64,000 nt of DNA from Clarkia xantiana subsp. parviflora (lineage: Eukaryota > Streptophyta > Magnoliopsida > Myrtales > Onagraceae), in the NCBI GenBank assembly GCA_036873135.1, contig JAPTYO010000059.1, positions 10,285,066 through 10,349,065 on the forward strand. The letters run 5' to 3'. The notes beneath the pieces were generated by a model. It ran no database searches and was not told the origin of the DNA. It saw only the letters and a list, made by a program, of their open reading frames with translations. This document shows, piece after piece, positions 47,608 to 60,197 of the stretch. The first letter of the stretch is position 1; each line of letters starts with the position of its first letter. The position numbers were made by a program, and so were the translations under genes.

Positions 47608-49649
47608 GTAGTAACAGAGCCTGTGTTAGGATTTCATGATTTTGATAAATTGATGTTCTTGATTTTACATGTGTTGGCTGATATTTTAAAGAATGAAAAT
47701 TTAAAATTTCCGATTTTTATAGTTGTTAGTGCCAAAATTTTCATGATGTTTATGATCTTCAAGAAAAAGATGACTTTTATCAAAATCAAACATTGGATTG
47801 TAGATCTTATTAAAATTTGATCTTGAAATTTTACCACGTTTTCCAATTATGTGTGTTTCGGCCGAACCCTAGGAGAATTAACAAGGTAAATTTTTTTATT
47901 TTTTAGGCCCCAAGTAAGCAAGATTCGGCCGAATTATGTTAGTTATATTGTTTACCAAATTTTAATTTTTATTAAAGGTGACAATATATCTATAATTGGA
48001 AATATATGGATAGGTTCACATTAATATATATAAATATATATACATATATATATATAACTATCAATACATCTAGCTAATTTATAGGGATTAATATATTATT
48101 GATAGTTTAAGTTACCTAAAAGATTAAGAAAATATATTGTCATATATTTGTTTCCCTATTACAAATATTGACAATATATATATATATAGTAAGGCCGAAA
48201 TTTATATATATATATATATATATACTGTCCATTGATTTACATCTTATAGAAAGAATCATGACAATATATATATATATATATATAGATGTGGCCGAAATTG
48301 TATATAGATATATATATATATATATGCAATATTGGAAATTATTTTACACAATTAATATTTCTTGGTGGCTAAGTTAAGTTTTTAGTGGACTTTAAAACCC
48401 TACTTAGCCCACAAGACTTATTTCGGCCGAACCCTAGAAGTTTATTGGGCTGGTCCAATTTCCAAAACCGGAGTTGATTAAACCAAATCAGGTTTTCTTA
48501 ATCGGTTCGACCTAGTCGGGTCGAACCGGGGTAACTAAGTGGACCAAACCGAACCGGTTTTGAGTGTTGAACCGAAATCCTATTTTATTGAACCGGTTCG
48601 GACCGATCCAGATTCTAAATAAAACCGAACCGAACATGAACGGGATTTATGGGACCGAACCGAACCGGGTGAACCGAAATTGACTAAACCGAACCGAATT
48701 TTTCAAAATCGAATTCAAGTCAATTAATAAAATTGGATGGTCAAGTTTTAAAATCCAAATGTTTTCGAACTTGAAATAGTCTACAGAGTGCTCGAAGGTT
48801 TAAAATTTTCACGTTTTTATTAAACCTTAATGCCTAGTTCGATTATGGGGATGAACCTAGGAAATGCATGATTTAGGGACTGGATTAATTAGAGGGTTGA
48901 ATTGCAATTGTTTACTTTTCGTCACATATTTTTATTAGAACTATTGTCTTGACTATGTCAAGCTAGCTGGATGTTGGGGGCAGAGCCCTGGTTAAATATA
49001 TGGTTTGCGCACTAGGACAAACATGTTGTGATGGTTGTGATTGCATAAGATTCATGTCTGGAAACACACATGATTAATTGTAAGCATGATTGCAAGTCAG
49101 CCCCTAATATTTAAAATGTTTTTAAAACAAAAGACAGTTGCCAAATATGCATGTTTGATGTGGAAGTTTCATGTAAGACACGTATGCTTGAATGTTGAGG
49201 ATGTAGCTACATGTTATAGTTTACTTAAAAAGTAGAATTATATATGTGCTAGCACGAGTTCCTCGGAATATTATGCATGACGCGTATGCATGATGTGTGG
49301 TTTGGATGATGAATTTGGTTTGCTGTGATAATTTTCTTGTGAAGTAGAATTGTATATGCATGCGTAAGTTCTTCGGAATATTTTTCAAATACAAAAGGGC
49401 CTTGGGAAAGTCAATATCGGGTATGCTTATTTTAAAATTCCCGTTCCGGTAATTTGCGAATAAAAGCGTTTTAAGAGACCGATCTATTGGATTGAAGACG
49501 ACGGTAATGTGAACTCTGTCACGAACCCCCTTCCCTCGGTTTACTGGCGGTCAGTTGGTTTAGATGGCTGAGGAATCATTATTTGTCGTATTCCATCTTA
49601 ATAGACATCCGATGTATGCAATTCTTTCTCAAAATGTTATTGTCTCCCT
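47608..49649 (+). mobile_element. Long non-coding leader of copia-type element 1
   Basis: About 2 kb without gag. It matches, block for block, the leader of the complete element at 52915-55079: ATTGATGTTCTTGATTTT, TTTCGGCCGAACCCTAGG, GAACCGGTT repeats, TGGATGTTG.GGG..GAGCCC, CCGTTCCGGTAATTTGCGA. Several TA microsatellites (48170-48325) are interspersed. It stops at ATTGTCTCCCT where the next LTR begins. Confidence 0.8.
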
Positions 49650-50246
49650 TGTTAGCAGTGATTGGGTGCCGTAAATGGAAGCCCATTAATATGTATATGT
49701 TACCTAAGAAATTGGGTAAATGTCACATTAGGAAAATTGGGCTTGACCCAAATCCCAATTGACATGAGAGACCCAAAATTGGGCCTCCCTTATACTACAT
49801 AGGCCGGCTGAACTAGACAAGGGACAAAGTGGAATTTTGTCCACTATGCTCCTCCTATAAATAAGGGGTGTTAGGGTTTTTATCAAGGTAATTCACAATT
49901 TATCATAAGTGGTGATTTGAGAGAAAACCCTCCTCCCTAAACACTACCCACTTCGGCCGAACCTCACCAACACCAAGGGTGTGCCAATTTGCTTTGAGCA
50001 AAACACTCTGGAGATCTGTCCCTACTAAGAATCGATCAGAGGCTTTGCTATAGAGACTATACCGTGTAGGACTTCCTTAACAAGAACCTCTACGGGTTTC
50101 GTCTGGTGGATCGAGAACTCCCTTAGCAAGATCTTGGGACTACGAAAAATGGTTTAATGTATGTGTACATCTTCCGCTGCGTAATTCTTATTACAAGCAT
50201 GTACCTGTGTTTATGTTTCCGTAGTAATCTCCCCCGTAATCCAACA
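49650..50246 (+). mobile_element. LTR of copia-type element 2 (597 bp)
   Basis: Starts TGTTAGCAGTGATTGGGTGC and ends ATCCAACA. It is followed by the primer site CGGTATCAGAGCC for initiator tRNA-Met. No polypurine tract precedes it and a primer site follows, so it is a 5' LTR inserted into the leader of element 1 rather than the 3' LTR of that element. The TATA box is near 49857. Its 3' LTR is not in the window. Confidence 0.82.
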
Positions 50247-51521
50247 GCGGTATCAGAGCCTGTGTTAGGAGTTGATGATTTCGATAAATTGATGTTCTTG
50301 ATTTTTACATGTTTTGGCCAAAATTTTAAAGAATGAAAATTTAAAATTTCCGATTTTTATAATTGTTAGTTCCAAAATTTTCATGATGTTCTTAGTAAAA
50401 TTTGATGTTCATGATCTTCAAGAAAAATGTGACTTTTATCAAAATCAAACATTGGATTGTAGATCTTATTAAAATTTGATCTTGAAATTTGACCACTTTT
50501 TCCAATTATGTGTTTCGGCCGAACCCTAGGAGAATTAACAAGGTAAATTTTTTAATTTCTTAGGCCCCAAGTAATCAAGTTTTGGCCGAAAATATTATTG
50601 ATATTGTTTACCATATTTTAATTTTTATTAAAAGTGATAATATATCTATAATTGGAAATATATGGATATGTTCACATTAATATATAGAAGGGTTAAAGGT
50701 ACTTTTCATACCACATGTTTGGCCGAATGTGGCTTTTAGTACCGGATGTTTGGTTTTGTATATTTTTGGTACTAAACGTTTGAAAAAATGTGGTTTTTGG
50801 TACTTACGTTAGTTGGCCGTTAGTTTTTTCCGTTAAGTGACATGTGCAAGTCACGTGACCGACCCTAAACTTTCGATTTTGTTCAATTTAGTCCCTCAAA
50901 TATATTTATAACTTTTAATTTGTTTAATTTAGTCTCAAAACTTCAAAATCAATTCCAATTTAACAATTGAACCCAATTGACCTAGCCGGACCTAGCCTAG
51001 GGCTAGGTCCGACCCTGGGTCAGGGTCGGCTGGGCCCGGCGACCTCAACCCAGGTTCGGACCTAGCCCTAGGCTAGGTCCGGCTAGGTCAATTTGGTTCG
51101 ATGATTCAATTGGAATTGATTTTGAAGTTTTGGGACTAAATTAAACAAATTAAAAGTTATGAATATATCTGAGTGACTAAATTGAACAAAATCGAAAGTT
51201 TAGGGTCGGTCACGTGACTTGCACATGTCACTTAACGGAAAAAACTAACGGCCAACTAACGGATGTACCAAAAGCCACATTTTTTCAAACGTTTGGTACC
51301 AAAAGTATACAAAACCAAACATCCGGTACTAAAAGTCACATTCGGCCAAACATGTGGTATGAAAAGTACCTTTAACCCTATATAGAAATATATATAACTA
51401 TTAATATATCTATCTAATTTATAAGGATAAAGATATTATTGATAGATTTAGTTACCAAAAAGATTAAGAAAACATACTGTCAGTATATTTGTTTCCCTAT
51501 TAAAGATATTCACATAAATAA

Positions 51522-51575
<54 letters not shown>

Positions 51576-52324
51576 TGACCGAAATTTTTTATATATATAT
51601 ATATACAATATTATAAATTGTTTTATATAGTTAATAATTCTTGAAGGCTAAGTTAAGTTTTTAGTGGACATTAAAACACTACTTAGCCCACAAGACTTAT
51701 TTCGGCCGAACCCTGTGGGTTTAATGGGCTTGTCCAATTTGCAAAACCGGATAGGATTAAAACCAAACAGGATTTTCTTAATCGGTTTGACCTAGTCGGG
51801 TTGGGTCGAACCGGGGTAAGTAAGTGTACATAACCGAACCGGTTTTGAGTGTTGAACCGAACCGAAATCCTATTTTATTGAACCGGTTCGGACCAAACCA
51901 GATTGAACCAAATTGACTGAACCAAACAGGATTTTCAAAATCGAATTCAAGTAAATTAATAAAATTGGGTGGTCAAGTTTTAAAATCCAAATGTTTTCAA
52001 ACTTTAAATAACCTACACAGTGCTCGAAGGTTTAAAACTTTCATGTTTTGATTAAACCTTAATGCCTAGTTTCGATTATGGGGATGGATCTCGGAAATGC
52101 CTGATTTAGGGACTGGATTAATTAGAGGGCTGAATTGCAATTGTTTACTTTTCGTCACATATATTTATTAGATCTGTTGTCTTGACTAAGTCAAGCTAGC
52201 TGGATGTTGTGGGTAGAGCCCTAGTTAAATATATGGTTTGCGCACTAGGACAGACAGGTTGTGATGGTTGCGATTGCCTAGGATTCATGTCAAGAAACAC
52301 GCATGATTGATTGTAAGCATGAAT
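50247..52324 (+). mobile_element. Leader of copia-type element 2 (first part)
   Basis: Repeats the leader seen at 47608-49649, with a foldback at 50690-51378 inserted. It breaks at 52324 and resumes at 60797, on the far side of the complete element 52325-60796. Confidence 0.8.
50690..51378. mobile_element. Mutator-like foldback element, divergent subfamily (689 bp)
   Basis: Perfect 9-bp duplication TATATAGAA at 50681-50689 and 51379-51387. The arms start GGGTTAAAGGTACTTTTC and run inverted almost to the centre. They carry GGCCGTTAGTTTTTTCCGTT and TGCAAGTCACGTGACCG, the counterparts of the CCGTTAG and CATGTGACC blocks in the PIR-intron members. The core is GACCTAGCC / GGCTAGGTC units around GGGTCGG, not the CCGGAG units. 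Confidence 0.93.
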
Positions 52325-52914
52325 TGTAAGCATATGGTGATGGGTGTCGTAATTGGTAGCTCATAATATGTATAGTTTACCTAAGAAAATTATGTAAATG
52401 TCACATTAGGGTAATTGGGCTAGACCCAAATCCCAATTGACATGAGATGCCCAAATTATGAGCCTCCCCTATGCATGGCCGGCCGAAATACCTAGTGTGG
52501 GCAACGTGGACTTTTGTCCACTTTGCTCCTCCTATAAATACATGGTGTTAGGGGATTTTTAGGGTTAATCACTATTCCCTCATCAGTGTGTTTTAGAGAG
52601 AAAAACCCCTACCCCACACAGTGTTTCGGCCGAACCTATAGTCACCTAAGGGTGTGCCAATTTGCTTTCCAAGCAAACAGAGTTCTGTCCCCGTGCCAAG
52701 AATCGATCAGAGGCTTTGCTGTGGAGCTTGTACCGCATGGAGCTTCTCTAACAAGAACCTCGTCCCGACTGGAGGATCGTGAACTCCCTCCTGAGTAGAT
52801 CTTGGGTCTACGGATCATCTTAAAGGTATGTGCGAATCTTCTGCTGCGTAATTCTGATTACTAGCATGTATCTTGTTTTAAGTATCCGTAGTGATTACTC
52901 CCCGTAATCTAACA
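52325..52914 (+). repeat. 5' LTR of the complete copia element (590 bp)
   Basis: TGTAAGCATATGGTG to ATCTAACA. It keeps the promoter arrangement of the other LTRs of the family, with GTGGAC-TTTT-GTCCAC shortly before CCTATAAATAC. By eye it differs from its 3' partner at a few percent of positions, so it is clearly older than the element at 37875. Confidence 0.92.
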
Positions 52915-53525
52915 GTGGTATCAGAGCATGTGTTAGGAGTTCATGATTTTGATAAATTAGTGTTCTTGAAGTTTAAAATTAAAAACCGAATTTTTTTAAA
53001 AGACAATTATATATTTTTCGAGTTTTTGGGGTTGTTGGAGAATCTGAAATTTTCATGATGTTCTTGGTTAATTTGATGTTCATGATCTTCAAGAAAAAAG
53101 TGATATTTATCAAAATCGAACATTGGATTGTAGATCTTATTGAAATTTGATCTTAAAATTTGACCACTTGTTTCCAATTTTAGTGTTTGTGCCGAAACCC
53201 TAGGTGAATTACAATGTAATTTTTTTTAAAAAATTTCTTAATCACCAAGGGACATATTTCGGCTGAATTTTTAAATTATATTGTTTACCATATTTTGATT
53301 TTTAATTAAGGTGACAATATATCTATAATTGGGAACATTATGATAGATTCACATTAATATATAGAACTATCAATATATCTAAATATTTAATAGGGTTAAA
53401 GATATTATTGATAGATGTAATTGCCTAAAAGATTGAGAAAATATATTGTCAGTATATTTGTTACCCTATTTAAGATATTGACAATAAATAAATATATATA
53501 TATATTATATATTGTGCCAATTTTT

Positions 53526-53586
<61 letters not shown>

Positions 53587-53650
53587 ATTGATTTAATCTT
53601 ATAGATAGAATCTTAGCAATAAATATATATATGTTTTAATATGCTCCGAA

Positions 53651-53687
<37 letters not shown>

Positions 53688-55079
53688 GAAATTATTTTTA
53701 TATAATTAATGTTACTTGGTGGCTAAGTTAAATATTTTTGGACTTTAAAACCCTACTTGAGTCACAAGTAAACATTTCGACCCAATCTTTGAAATTTTAA
53801 TTATTGGGCCGGTCCAAAATGTCAAACCGGGAAGGATTTAAACCGAACCTAGTTTTCTCAGTCGGTTTGACCTAGTCGGGTCGGGTCGAACCGGGGTAAT
53901 TAAGTGGATCTAACTGAACCGGTTTTGTGTGTTAAACCGAATCGAACACTATTTTATTGGACCGGTTCAGACCGTACCAGATTTTAAAATTTAAAACCGG
54001 ACAAAACGAACCGGATTTGCCGAACCTGGCCGAACCGGATTTTCTGAACCGAACCAAACCGGATAAAAAACGAACCAAAATTGACTGAACCTAAATGATT
54101 TTCAAAACCGAATTCAAGTCAATTAAATAAAATAGGGCGGTCAAGTTTTAAAATCCAAATGTTTTTTAACCTCTAAATGGACTACACAGTGCTCATAGGG
54201 TTGCTAATCTTTATGCCTTGTTTCGATTATGGGGATGGATCTCGGAGAGACATATTTTTGGGACTGGATTAATTAGAGGGTTGAATTGCAATTGTTTATT
54301 ATTCAATATATATATAAATGCATGATTAGAAATGTTGTCTTGACTTAGTCAAGCTAGCTGGATATTGCATGTTGTGGGCGGAGCCCTGGTTAAATACATG
54401 GAATGCGCACTTGGATAGACATGCTGTGATGGTTGAAAATGCTTAGGATTCATGTCTAGAATGTAGCGTAATTGAATATAAGCATGAATTGCAAATCAGC
54501 CCCTAATGTTTAAAATTATTTAAAATCGAAAACCAGTCGCCAAATATGTATGATGGATGTGAATGATTCATGTTTGACGTGTATGCTAGAATGTTGAGGA
54601 TGTAGATGCATTTGATAATTTACCTGAAAGTAGAATTATGTATGCAAGCATGAGTTCCTCGGAACATTAGACGCATGACGCGTAAGCATGAGTGTGGTTT
54701 GTTTGATGAATGTTACCTACGTATGATAAATTACATGGTTAGTAGAATTATATATGCATGGGTGAATTCATCGGAATATTTTTCAAAATACAAAAGGGCC
54801 TTGGGAAAGCCAAGATCGGGTATGCTTGTTTTAAAATTCCCGTTCCGGTAATTTGCGATTAAAACAGTTTTAAAAGACTGATCTATTGGATTAAAAACGG
54901 CGGTAATGTGAACTCTTTCACAGCCATCTTCCATTGGTTTACTGGTAGTCGGTTGGTTTAGATGACCGAGGAATCATTATTTGTCGGATTCAATCTTAAT
55001 AGATATCTGATGTTTGCAATTCTTTCTCAAAATGTTATTGTCTACCTAATTTTGCATAACCATCAATGTGTTAGTTTTC
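52915..55079 (+). other. Long leader of the complete copia element
   Basis: About 2.2 kb from primer site to gag ATG without coding content. It holds TA microsatellites (53530-53580, 53655-53685), AACCGG-rich stretches (53820-54070) and conserved blocks shared with the other two leaders. It may hold packaging or promoter signals; nothing in the sequence proves that. Confidence 0.7.
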
Positions 55080-55690
55080 ATGGCTGACCCGGTACAGTTC
55101 TACGAACCACGCAATCTGGACGGCATGGATTACGATGCATGGAGGGATAATGTTATGGATCTTCTGATCGCTGCGGATCTTGACGATCAGGTCAATCCGA
55201 CGGCGGATAGGTTGAGCTTGGACGAATACAAACACCCACATGAAAGCAACAACAAGAAAAGGTTGATGAAGGATTGTAATGCACGAGAGTTGATTCTCTC
55301 GCAGCTGTCAAATGAAGTAGAAGGAGAATTTGTACACCTCAGCGCATTGCATCTTTGGTGTTCCATATACCTTTGCTACGCTAAGGGTAAGGCCACTGAA
55401 GCTAGAGCCTTAATGGCGGAATACTTCAGTATTCTATGCGGTGTGACGACATAATTGCCTATCATGATCCCGCTAATGAGTTGGACGTATGAACACGGGC
55501 TCGGAAGGTAATGAGAATGTTTCCTCTTTCATGGTTTGTTAGCGAGAAAGGCGTAACGCGTTTGATCAAATCGATCAAGACGACGATAGACCTATTCGAA
55601 AAAGATGAGAAAGAATGAAATTTTCCAAATGAGCCCGAGGCATTCGATGAAAGATTCATCGGTATGCTGAAATGCTTGGCAACCCCCAGT
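55080..55690 (+). pseudogene. Copia gag relic
   Basis: ATG 55080 opens MADPVQFYEPRNLDGMDYDAW, then LLIAADLDDQ, like the UBN2/gag start of plant copia elements. The frame is open to the stop at 55452-55454. Gag-like sequence continues with shifts to about 55690 (CCCGAGGCATTCGATGAAAG). No zinc knuckle or protease site could be identified. Confidence 0.65.
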
Positions 55691-57589
55691 AAAAGGAAGT
55701 CTAAACGATGATCCGGTGCTTTACTCACCATGATATTAGTACCTTTTAGGTACATTTTGGTTAAGACAACTAGTCCATCAAACTTCTTCATGAATGCTTC
55801 GAGTTTGAGATCTGAGACCCCAGTATTGTTAAGTGTTGGTTTTTCTATTTGTTTAATTTGTATTTTGGATTACATTATTTCGGTTTCATTGAATAAAGTA
55901 GTTACCTTTCGATTCAAAAAGAGTTCTGCTTATCAATATTAATCGACTCGGTTAAAAACGGGATCGATCCGAAATAAGTAAATAACAAAAAATAAAAACG
56001 CCATTGTAAATGGCAGAATCAAGCAAATCCATACATTTTCTCCTACATCTAAATCAATGGACTAGATCATGCCATTAAAATCCATCGATTGCATAGCTCT
56101 AAGAATTAGCCGATTAAAACTCTTTCTTATTATTACTACTCCATTGAATGAAAAATTTGTGATGATAATCATGTGCGAAATCAATTGGATTAAATTGTAT
56201 TAAATTCAGAAATGAAACGATTTAACCAAAGGTTAAACTGGGGTAAGTTGCGCCTCGCGCATATGGACCTCGAAAGAGGGACACATCGTTTCAAAATATG
56301 AGTTTAATAATGAAGTGTTTAAATGATGATGTGCTGAATTTTCGTTTGCATTCCTTCGGAAATAACTTATGGATAACATTTACATCGGTAGGAAGTAGGC
56401 TTCGAAAGCTACCACAACCTTGTAAAAGTATCGACTGACGCATAAGGTGAAAACCTGAAATGCTCAGTTCAGAGATGGGATAAAATATCTGAAATAAGTT
56501 AACAAACGAAGAAGGATGAAGTCGGTTAAACGATTTTCCTTCCGTTCGCCTTGAACGATAAGTCAGGCTAAGCATTCAAATCAAATGACACACTTCTATA
56601 GGCATAGTTTGTAAACATAAATGTAGTAGTCATTTCGCCACACGTTCCCTATGGTATGATGAGAAAATGATTCACATTAATGTAAAACTATGTTCCATTG
56701 TAATAGGTAAAATCACGCCACCATGAAAGCTGAAGAGTGATAATGAGTTAAATCATATCACCATGTGACATTAATTTGCGCATTAAACACGTATCTAGGA
56801 CAAGAGTATGCGAACTACTCTTTGAAGTACATGTTTACAGCTAAGAAAAATGGTGCCATGTTCGAACATGAGACATTACATACTTGAGGACGAATTTTCC
56901 GATGCGTTGACGGTTTCAGCACAATGAGTCTTGATCAGACAGAAGAGGATATTACTGACATCAGGTCCCACTTAATTCGAGTGGGAGAGATTTGAACCAG
57001 CAACTCAAGTGAATGACATGGTAAATAATAATGGGAACATTTTCATTATAAATCCAGTGGGAGGAATAAACTCATTCCACACGAAATCACTGTTGCTATT
57101 GAGACGAATCAAGTTGAACCTGATTATCATAATGCTAAACCGGGGATGCCACAACTACCTATACTTCCCTTTGTTCCCAGTGGGAGTGATCCGACAAATT
57201 TGGTTCCAGATCCTAGTGATCAAGGAATTCATATTGGAAGTAAAATTATGAGACCGAGAAGTCGTATAAGGAAAGTTGTCGGTTATGGTTAAGCACTCCT
57301 CTTGTACCCAATAGAAGTGATGCTCCTATAAGAAGCATCATCTCGAGTGGGAGAATTGATCCCAATTGGAAGAAATGCTCCGATAAGAGGCATTATTCCG
57401 AGTGGGAGAGACGTTAAGACTAAAAAAGACGGGATAATCAAGCCTAGACGAAAGTCAAAGGCGTCGAACTTCTCCAAAGAAGTACCCCATCTAAGAAGAG
57501 TGATATTCTCACTCTATCGACTGTCGACATGCATTGGAAAGACCTCAAGTGGAGAAATGGAGGAAAATAATAAATGAGAGAGATCGCCT
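55691..57589 (+). other. Middle region of the copia element, no recognisable domains
   Basis: Expected to hold integrase but no HHCC or D,D35E landmarks are visible. A 55-bp duplication at 57301-57410 repeats the series (A)ATGCTCC.ATAAGA.GCAT.AT plus GAGTGGGAG. The motif GAGTGGGAG, identical to the 3' polypurine-type tract, occurs at 56979, 57345 and 57400. The region may be an unrelated insertion or very old pol. Confidence 0.45.
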
Positions 57590-58914
57590 GAATGAAAGCC
57601 ATTAAAGTCAATAGTTGATTTACCTGCTAACTACAGGGGCATAAGGATAGGGTGAGTCCTGAAAGAAGGCTCACCACTAATGGAAAAGGTCGAGCGATAC
57701 ATAGCTCGACTCGATGCGAAAGGCTATACCTAACTTCACGGAGTGGACTTTGTCAAAACATACTCATCATCTGTGCGTAAAACCTCGGTGCAGGGCCATT
57801 CATGGTCCTAGTCGCAGGTTTCGGTTACGAACCTCACTAAATGAGTATTAAGACCGTATTCCTCCTCGGAAACCTGGAGGAAGAGATCTATATGGAGCAA
57901 CCGGAGGGTTTCATTACTCCTGGTAACGAACGTAAATTTTGTAAACTCCAAAGGTCCATTTACGGTCTTAAACAGTCGTCTCGGAAATGGTACCGCAGAT
58001 TCCACGAGGAAATCGTAGGAAACAGATTTGTGAATCTTCACGATGATCCGTGCGTGTATTATAAGACCTCCTGGTCTAAGTATGTCATCTTAACTTTATA
58101 CATGGACGACATACTCATTGCCGCAAACGACATGAGTTTTATGAATAAGTCAAAGTCCTGGTTGGAATCTGTATTTGAGATGAAGGACATGGGAGAGGCC
58201 ATGTATATCTTAGGCATTGAGACTGCCAAATATCGGGCTACCCGGAAATCATGTCTATCTCAAGAAGCTTATATTAATAAATGGTTGAAAATATTCAGAC
58301 TACAGGATGCCAAAATCCGTGGAAACGCCAATGTTGTTTGGGTGCGCACTGAACGTGACGGCCTCAAGAACCTAACAAAGATTAAATAGATAAAGGGTGC
58401 AGGATGTCTTAGCATGGTCTGTAGTTTGTTCTACGCCATGCATTGCACCCGTCCGGATATCTGTTACGCCGTAGGCCTAGTAGAACATTTCCTATCAGAT
58501 CGTGGCCATCAACATTTAAAGACTATAAAACGAGTAACTCGTTATGGGAAAAGGTACTGCCGACTGCTATGAGGGAAGGAAGTTAGAATTGACCGATTAC
58601 ATTGACGCTGACCGCGGTGGCGATCCGGATGATCGTAAGTCCACCACAGGAGGAGCATTCCTCCATACTAACGCCGCCATTTTATGGACGACCAAGAAGA
58701 AAACCTAAGTCGCGCTGTCCATAATGGAATCGGAATTCGTAGCTCTCTCTAAGAATGCACAGGAAGCGGTCTGGCTCAAAAGGCTTCTAACTGCACTGCT
58801 TGGTGGTGATGTTGAGAATAAACCTGTGAAGGTCTTCTCTGACAGTCAAGCAGCCATTACGGCAGTTAAGAATCCGAAGTACCATAGTAGGACCAAGCAC
58901 ATTGATGAGAAATA
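57590..58914 (+). pseudogene. Copia reverse transcriptase and RNase H relic
   Basis: Fragments upstream of 57841 resemble RLDAKGYT and VDFVKTYSS of RT. From 57841 to 58389 the frame is open: MSIKTVFLLGNLEEEIYMEQ, LQRSIYGLKQSSRKWYRRF, LTLYMDDILIA (catalytic box, about 58097-58127), VFEMKDMGEAMYILGIE. RNase H follows with several shifts, ending ESEFVALSKNAQEAVWLKRL and FSDSQAAITAVKNPKYHSR, then a stop at 58912-58914. Stops and frame changes make it non-functional. Confidence 0.9.
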
Positions 58915-60197
58915 ATTTCATGCTAAATTTTAGTGGTAGTAGACAATATATTCACTATGGAATACTTGTCCACTGATAATATGATTGTAGACCCATTAAC
59001 TAAACCACTACGCAGGGAGATATTCGAAAAGCACATAAAACTTCTTGGATTGCTTAGGGTTTAGAAATGGCATGTATATGTGATAACATTTTGATATTAG
59101 AAAGTTACATTTTGTAAGCGAAAGAATTGCAACTGAGTTTATGATCAATCGACGTCATAATGTTTTTGATTACATCAGATTTACGATCTATAAACTAAGT
59201 CGTAGGAGGACGCAATCCTCTGCCAAACTATGTCGAATGTGGGCCTTACCTAGTCAAACAGGTACGGTATTCTTGCGGTGGAGGGAGGCCTCTACCAAGC
59301 AAAACTGGCTAAGAGTAAGGGTGATAAACCTGATTAAGAGAGACGATTATCTAGTTTCGAAGTAACTTGACATGATCTTCGTTTTGCATATCGCCGTGAT
59401 GAACTTCGTTCGTCATTTAACCACATTCTGGGCCAGATGAGAATCTGTGATAGCATGATTGACAATCCCTTTCCCGTCAACCCAAAAGGCTCAGGTATGC
59501 TATCAACGCGTGCTTCATACTGCGCGTGCTACGTTGGACCAAGGGGTCACAGCTTGATTGTGCTAGGAAGGAATCCTCGTGATTCTGGCGGGCGCAAACT
59601 TCTTCACCTCGAGCGTGTGATTGATCCCAGGAGCCTTATGAAGAGGCACCTAAAGTATCCTCACGGACTCGGAACTCATATCTAAGGTCAGGCCCAATGC
59701 TCGCTTCCCGGCGTACGAGCGTAGTGCTGAACAAAATGGCCCAGTGACCACGTCTTTGGAAACCGGTTAGGTCTGACTAAGGATATGAGCGATGGGGATG
59801 GTCAAGTTCACCTGTAATTCACCGAATCTTGTATTCACTAGGTGGCCACCAACCGGATATTAGTTGAAGGTTGTGAATACTTGTACAGATGCCTTGGAGA
59901 ATTGTTCCTATGTGGAAACTAGGCTAAAGGAGAATTAACAGTTGACCTAGGATACATCGCGGTACAATATAAACATTGTTTATAACAGGTTGATTGGAGA
60001 AAAGGGAATCAACGTTCCGCGGGCGCTACAATACTCCTAGCAGATGAGTAGCACGATGCCCGTCGTATCCGCTGGTCGCACGGTAAACCTCGTATGAAAT
60101 ATTCGGAAGAAAGGAGCAGATCGAAGGAGTGAAATGTTGATGCAGATTTGGACGACAATACATTAACAGACACCCTCCCATTCCGACGAGTGGGAGC
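58915..60197 (+). other. 3' non-coding region of the copia element
   Basis: The first 150 bases still resemble the copia C-terminus (AAACCACTACGCAGGGAG, counterpart of KPL-R-). The remaining kilobase has no coding signal that I recognise and leads to the polypurine-type tract at 60188-60196. Confidence 0.5.

Noticed and set aside
49650..50246. Treating 47007-50246 as one complete LTR element with LTR 2 as its 3' LTR
   Set aside because: LTR 2 lacks a preceding polypurine tract, interrupts the leader and is followed by a primer site, so it is a separate 5' LTR.
52915..52935. tRNA-like TGGTATCAGAGC sequence
   Set aside because: It is the primer-binding site complementary to initiator tRNA-Met, not a tRNA gene; no cloverleaf follows.
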